From Sedimenticola sp. (GTDB taxonomy: Bacteria; Pseudomonadota; Gammaproteobacteria; Chromatiales; Chromatiaceae): a stretch of 10,132 nt of DNA. A program made the position numbers and the translations under genes. The stretch is taken from the NCBI GenBank assembly GCA_027023915.1, contig JALVUB010000075.1:1-10132 (forward strand), in the 5' to 3' direction. Within the stretch, counting starts at the first letter, position 1, and each line of letters begins with the position of its first letter. Of this stretch, positions 7,567 through 10,132 are shown one piece after another. The notes beneath the pieces were generated by a model. The model searched no databases, was not told the DNA's origin, and saw only the letters and a list, made by a program, of their open reading frames with translations.

Positions 7567-7607
7567 GGTGCTGTCAGGGTATTCAATCAGCACCGCCTCG
7601 TGCTTTT
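7567..7607 (+). terminator. Candidate weak terminator or attenuator-like hairpins after pilQ
   Basis: AGCAC (7589-7593) and GTGCT (7600-7604) can form a short hairpin with a six-base loop running into TTTT (7604-7607), a weak intrinsic terminator shape. The same bases can instead pair upstream: GGTGCTG (7567-7573) with CAGCACC (7588-7594), a perfect 7-bp stem with a 14-base loop. The two pairings exclude each other. The stem is short and the T run brief, so the terminator call is tentative. Confidence 0.3.
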
Positions 7608-7622
7608 GAGTAAATCTTGTCT

Positions 7623-7630
7623 GTTATAAT
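7623..7630 (+). promoter_or_regulatory. aroK: Extended -10 promoter for aroK-aroB
   Basis: TGTTATAAT (7622-7630 counting the TG extension) is a consensus -10 with the TGn extension, giving a start near 7637 and a leader of about 20 nt. The -35 region is weak (GCTTTT at 17 bases). It would let aroKB be transcribed independently of the pilus operon. The ten bases CTGTTATAAT are identical to those in the mrcA promoter on the other strand. Confidence 0.6.
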
Positions 7631-7658
7631 TCGAATTTTTTCAACAGGTGGCTGATCG

Positions 7659-8177
7659 ATGCTGAAACCCAGTCGAATCTTCCTGGTCGGTCCCATGGGA
7701 GCGGGCAAGACCACCATTGGAAGGCAGTTGGCTCATGCCATGAGCCTGGAGTTCGACGACACCGACCAGGAGATCCAGCGGCGTACCGGCGTGGATATTC
7801 CCACCATTTTTGAATACGAAGGCGAAGAGGGCTTTCGTAAAAGAGAGATGAAGGTCATCGCTGAGATGGTGGAGCGGGACAACATTGTCCTGGCTACCGG
7901 TGGTGGCGCTGTTACCCAGCCGGAGAACCGGCGTCTGCTTGCGGCCCGGGGTTATGTCATCTATCTGGCTTGCTCGCCGGAACAGCAGTACGAACGCACA
8001 TATAAAGACAAAAACCGTCCTTTGTTGCAGGAGGGTGATCCTTTGGAAATCCTGCGTCAGCTTAACGCCGAGCGGGATCCGCTTTACCGGGACGTGGCCG
8101 ACCTGATGGTCTCCACCGAGGGGCGCTCCGCCCAGGCGGTGGTGAAGGAGGTGGTTCGCCACTTCGAGGAGTCCTGA
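7659..8177 (+). CDS. aroK: Shikimate kinase
   Basis: AroK phosphorylates shikimate to shikimate 3-phosphate with ATP in the cytoplasm, a step of aromatic amino acid and chorismate synthesis. The product is 172 residues, the normal length. It has the P-loop GPMGAGKTT (11-19), the shikimate-binding FDDTDQEI (Asp34, Asp36), Arg60 in FRKRE, the ATGGGAV motif (GGG 81-83), the lid arginine in NRPLL (Arg120) and the second substrate arginine in NAERDPLY (Arg139). All expected active-site residues are present. AGGTGG (7646-7651) lies seven bases before the ATG. The gene has its own promoter and is followed one base later by aroB. The paralogue aroL is possible in principle, but the pilQ-aroK-aroB context supports aroK. 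Confidence 0.97.
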   Translation: MLKPSRIFLVGPMGAGKTTIGRQLAHAMSLEFDDTDQEIQRRTGVDIPTIFEYEGEEGFRKREMKVIAEMVERDNIVLATGGGAVTQPENRRLLAARGYVIYLACSPEQQYERTYKDKNRPLLQEGDPLEILRQLNAERDPLYRDVADLMVSTEGRSAQAVVKEVVRHFEES

Positions 8178-8178
8178 A

Positions 8179-9270
8179 GTGGCTTCCACTCTGCTCGCCT
8201 CCCTGACGGTGGATCTCGGGGAGCGCGGTTATCCCATCCATATCGGTCAGCAGCTGCTCGACGATGGTGAGCTGATCCGTTCCTTCATTCCCTCTTCTCA
8301 GGTGATGATCGTCACCAACGAGACCGTGGGGCCCCTCTACCTCGAGCGGCTCCGGGCCGCCCTCTCCGGCCAGCAGGTGGAGTCGGTGGTGCTGCCCGAC
8401 GGCGAGCAGTACAAGAACCTGGAGATCCTCAACCGCATCTTCGACGCCCTGCTTGAAAGGCGTTTCGATCGCGGCTGCACCCTGGCGGCCCTCGGGGGCG
8501 GCGTGGTGGGCGACATGACCGGTTTTGCCGCAGCCTGCTACCAGCGTGGGGTGAACTTCATCCAGGTGCCCACCACCCTGCTCTCCCAGGTGGACTCCTC
8601 GGTGGGCGGCAAGACCGGGGTCAACCACCCCCTGGGCAAGAACATGATCGGCGCCTTCTACCAGCCCAAAGCGGTAATCATCGACATCGACACCCTCAAC
8701 ACCCTTCCCGACCGCGAGCTCTCCGCCGGCCTGGCGGAGGTGATCAAGTACGGTCTCATCAACGACCCCGAATTCTTCCGTTGGCTGGAGCAGAACATGG
8801 AGTCCCTGCGCCGGCGCGAGCCCGGGGCCCTGGCCCACGCCATCGAGCGCTCCTGCGCCGACAAGGCGGCCATCGTCGCCGAGGACGAGCGTGAGGCGGG
8901 CAGGCGGGCCCTGCTCAACCTGGGCCACACCTTCGGCCACGCCATCGAGACCGGCATGGGCTACGGTCAGTGGCTCCACGGCGAGGCGGTGGGTGCCGGC
9001 ATGTGCATGGCGGCGCGCTTCTCCCACCTGCTCGGCTGGATGAAAGAGGACGAGGTGGCGCGGGTGGAGCGGCTGGTGGCCGCCGCCGGCCTGCCCACGG
9101 CGCCGCCGAAACTGGGCGCCGAGCGCTTCGAGGCGCTGATGGCGGTGGACAAGAAGGTCCAGGGCGGCCGGCTGCGGCTGGTGCTGCTCCACGGCATCGG
9201 CAAGGCGGAAGTCACCGCCGACTTCCCGCCCGACGCGCTCCACCAGTTCCTGCAGGAAGCCGCCGCGTAG
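8179..9270 (+). CDS. aroB: 3-dehydroquinate synthase
   Basis: AroB converts DAHP to 3-dehydroquinate in the shikimate pathway, using NAD+ and a divalent metal. The start is GTG 8179, one base after the aroK stop, with GAGGAG (8166-8171) seven bases upstream. No ATG gives a better N-terminus. The 363-residue product has the LPDGEQYKNLE and GGGVVGDMTGFAA nucleotide-binding motifs, VPTTLLSQVDSSVGGKTGVNH and the metal ligands Glu187 (LAEVIKYG), His250 (NLGHTFGHA) and His267 (LHGEAVG). These are in register with E. coli Glu184, His247 and His264, as I recall them. Its third codon positions are much more uniformly G or C than in the pil genes. The stop TAG (9268-9270) lies inside the first unit of a palindromic repeat. 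A long antisense open frame here is a GC artefact. Confidence 0.97.
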   Translation: MASTLLASLTVDLGERGYPIHIGQQLLDDGELIRSFIPSSQVMIVTNETVGPLYLERLRAALSGQQVESVVLPDGEQYKNLEILNRIFDALLERRFDRGCTLAALGGGVVGDMTGFAAACYQRGVNFIQVPTTLLSQVDSSVGGKTGVNHPLGKNMIGAFYQPKAVIIDIDTLNTLPDRELSAGLAEVIKYGLINDPEFFRWLEQNMESLRRREPGALAHAIERSCADKAAIVAEDEREAGRRALLNLGHTFGHAIETGMGYGQWLHGEAVGAGMCMAARFSHLLGWMKEDEVARVERLVAAAGLPTAPPKLGAERFEALMAVDKKVQGGRLRLVLLHGIGKAEVTADFPPDALHQFLQEAAA

Positions 9271-9338
9271 GATGAGCAAAGGCCGCCAGGCCGTGCCCAT
9301 CAACATGCGGCGGGCACGCTGCGCTTTGCCCACCCTAC
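9267..9338. repeat. REP-like inverted pair (BIME-style palindrome) abutting the aroB stop
   Basis: Two related units face each other around CATG (9304-9307). The left unit begins GTAGGATGAGCAAAG and reaches GTGCCCATC. The right unit, read on the minus strand, begins GTAGGGTGGGCAAAG and reaches GTGCCCGCC. Each unit is itself an imperfect hairpin (GATGAGCA with TGCCCATC, and GGCGGGCA with TGCCCACC). The layout resembles REP/BIME elements. I recall similar GTAGGGTGGGCAAAG-type repeats in other proteobacterial intergenic regions but cannot verify this. The pair may act as a transcript-end stabiliser or terminator for aroKB. The aroB TAG is part of the first GTAGG. Confidence 0.7.
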
Positions 9339-9350
9339 GGTGACCGACTT

Positions 9351-9380
9351 CTGGCTTCTTCCGTCATCTTGCAGTATCCT
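9351..9380 (+). promoter_or_regulatory. gltB: Weak candidate promoter for gltB
   Basis: TATCCT (9375-9380) could be a -10 with four of six matches. CTGGCT (9351-9356) lies 18 bases upstream as a poor -35. The predicted start near 9387 would place both leader hairpins (9395-9418 and 9436-9458) in the transcript. The motif support is weak; a promoter must lie somewhere here only if the REP-like pair ends the aroB transcript. Confidence 0.25.
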
Positions 9381-9394
9381 AGCGTGTTCCTTGC

Positions 9395-9458
9395 GGGCGC
9401 AGGCAGGTGGAGGCGCCCCGGTTCCGAATTCCCACGGGCCGCGGACTGTCCGCGGCCC
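9395..9458 (+). promoter_or_regulatory. Two hairpins in the gltB leader
   Basis: GGGCGC (9395-9400) can pair with GCGCCC (9413-9418) around a 12-base purine-rich loop. GGGCCGCGGA (9436-9445) pairs perfectly with TCCGCGGCCC (9449-9458) around CTG, a very stable 10-bp stem. No T run follows, so it is not a standard intrinsic terminator. The second stem ends 10 bases before the GAAGAGG ribosome-binding site (9469-9475). It matches no riboswitch class I recognise. Confidence 0.5.
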
Positions 9459-9481
9459 TGTCATCCGTGAAGAGGTTTGCC

Positions 9482-10132
9482 ATGAGTTACGGTGCCTTGC
9501 CGCCGAAACAGGGTCTCTACGACCCGGCGAATGAGCACGATGCCTGCGGCGTCGGCTTCGTGGCCGACATCAAGGGTCGCAAGAGCCACGAGATCATCGA
9601 GCAGGGGCTCACCATCCTCGAACGTCTCACCCACCGGGGCGCGGTGGGTGCCGACCCCAAGGCGGGCGACGGCGCCGGCATCCTGTTGCAGATGCCCGAC
9701 GCCTTCCTGCGCAAGGCGGTGGCGTTCGAGCTGCCGGCCGAGGGTAAATACGCCGTGGGCATGCTCTTCCTGCCCAGGAACGACGACAGCCGGGCCCGCT
9801 GCGAGGCGCTGGTGGAGGAGTTCATCGCCGCCGAGGGGCAGAAGCTGCTGGGCTGGCGTGACGTGCCGGTGAACAACGCCGGCCTGGGCGAGAGCGTCAA
9901 GCCCACCGAGCCGGTGATCCGGCAGGTCTTCGTCGGCAGCACCCAGGCCGACCAGGCCGCCTTCGAACGCAAGCTCTTCGTCATCCGCAAGCAGATCGAG
10001 AACCGCGTGCGCGAGTCCGACCTGGAGGGCAAGGCGAGCTTCTACTTCACCTCCTTCTCCTCGCGCACCATCGTCTACAAGGGGATGCTGCTGGCGGGCC
10101 AGGTGGGGGACTACTATCCCGACCTCAAGAAC
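9482..10132 (+). CDS. gltB: Glutamate synthase (NADPH) large subunit, 5' part
   Basis: GltB takes the amide nitrogen of glutamine and, with 2-oxoglutarate and GltD-supplied electrons, makes two glutamates; it is the GOGAT half of ammonium assimilation. The window holds the first 217 codons, an open frame to the right edge, out of about 1,500 in the family. The N-terminus is typical: a short propeptide, then Cys22 in HDACGVGFVADIKG, which after processing becomes the N-terminal nucleophile of the class II glutamine amidotransferase domain. LERLTHRGAVGADPKAGDGAG (from about residue 46) is the conserved glutaminase core. GAAGAGG (9469-9475) lies six bases before ATG 9482. The paired gltD would be expected past the edge. 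In Pseudomonas gltB also lies just downstream of aroB. Confidence 0.97.
   Translation, partial: MSYGALPPKQGLYDPANEHDACGVGFVADIKGRKSHEIIEQGLTILERLTHRGAVGADPKAGDGAGILLQMPDAFLRKAVAFELPAEGKYAVGMLFLPRNDDSRARCEALVEEFIAAEGQKLLGWRDVPVNNAGLGESVKPTEPVIRQVFVGSTQADQAAFERKLFVIRKQIENRVRESDLEGKASFYFTSFSSRTIVYKGMLLAGQVGDYYPDLKN

Noticed and set aside
6550..7593. 347-codon antisense frame opposite pilQ
   Set aside because: It is opposite a clearly coding secretin gene, has no domain I recognise and no visible translation signals.
8062..9333. 423-codon antisense frame opposite aroB
   Set aside because: It mirrors aroB, whose C/G-ending codons suppress stops on the other strand. The product is low-complexity (rich in H, G, E, R) and has no recognisable domain.

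Overview
The window is an ordinary, conserved piece of a gammaproteobacterial chromosome. It holds the type IV pilus alignment operon pilMNOPQ, flanked by a divergent mrcA/ponA (class A penicillin-binding protein 1A) and followed by aroK, aroB and gltB. This order (ponA, pilMNOPQ, aroK, aroB, ..., gltB) is the one known from Pseudomonas aeruginosa and many other non-enteric gammaproteobacteria. The moderately high GC, strongly GC-rich aroB and gltB, and protein sequences that resemble but do not match Pseudomonas suggest a free-living gammaproteobacterium, perhaps of a Chromatiales-like lineage. That placement is inference only.

Layout. Positions 1-2045 (minus strand) hold mrcA, intact in reading frame and cut at the left edge just inside its KTG motif. 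Positions 2046-2572 are a 527-base divergent intergenic region with an mrcA promoter, candidate pilM promoters and no convincing gene. Positions 2573-7500 hold pilM, pilN, pilO, pilP and pilQ, tightly packed and probably one operon. Positions 7501-7658 form a spacer with hairpins and a promoter for aroK. Positions 7659-9270 hold aroK and aroB, one base apart. Positions 9271-9481 hold a palindromic pair of REP-like units that starts at the aroB stop codon, followed by a structured gltB leader. Positions 9482-10132 hold the 5' part of gltB, cut by the right edge.

How the genes work together. PilM (cytoplasmic, actin-like), PilN and PilO (inner membrane), PilP (lipoprotein) and PilQ (outer-membrane secretin) form the chain that links the pilus motor to the outer-membrane pore. 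PBP1A builds the peptidoglycan that this machine must cross. AroK and AroB are shikimate-pathway enzymes, and GltB is the large subunit of glutamate synthase.

No unknown multi-gene system is visible. The points most worth a second look are small. The REP-like inverted pair uses or provides the aroB stop codon. The pilP and pilQ translation start regions share a near-identical block, and at pilQ this block opens a 7-codon mini-ORF. A 24-codon mini-ORF bridges pilN and pilO. The pilQ-aroK spacer can form mutually exclusive hairpins. No damX-like gene lies between aroB and gltB.
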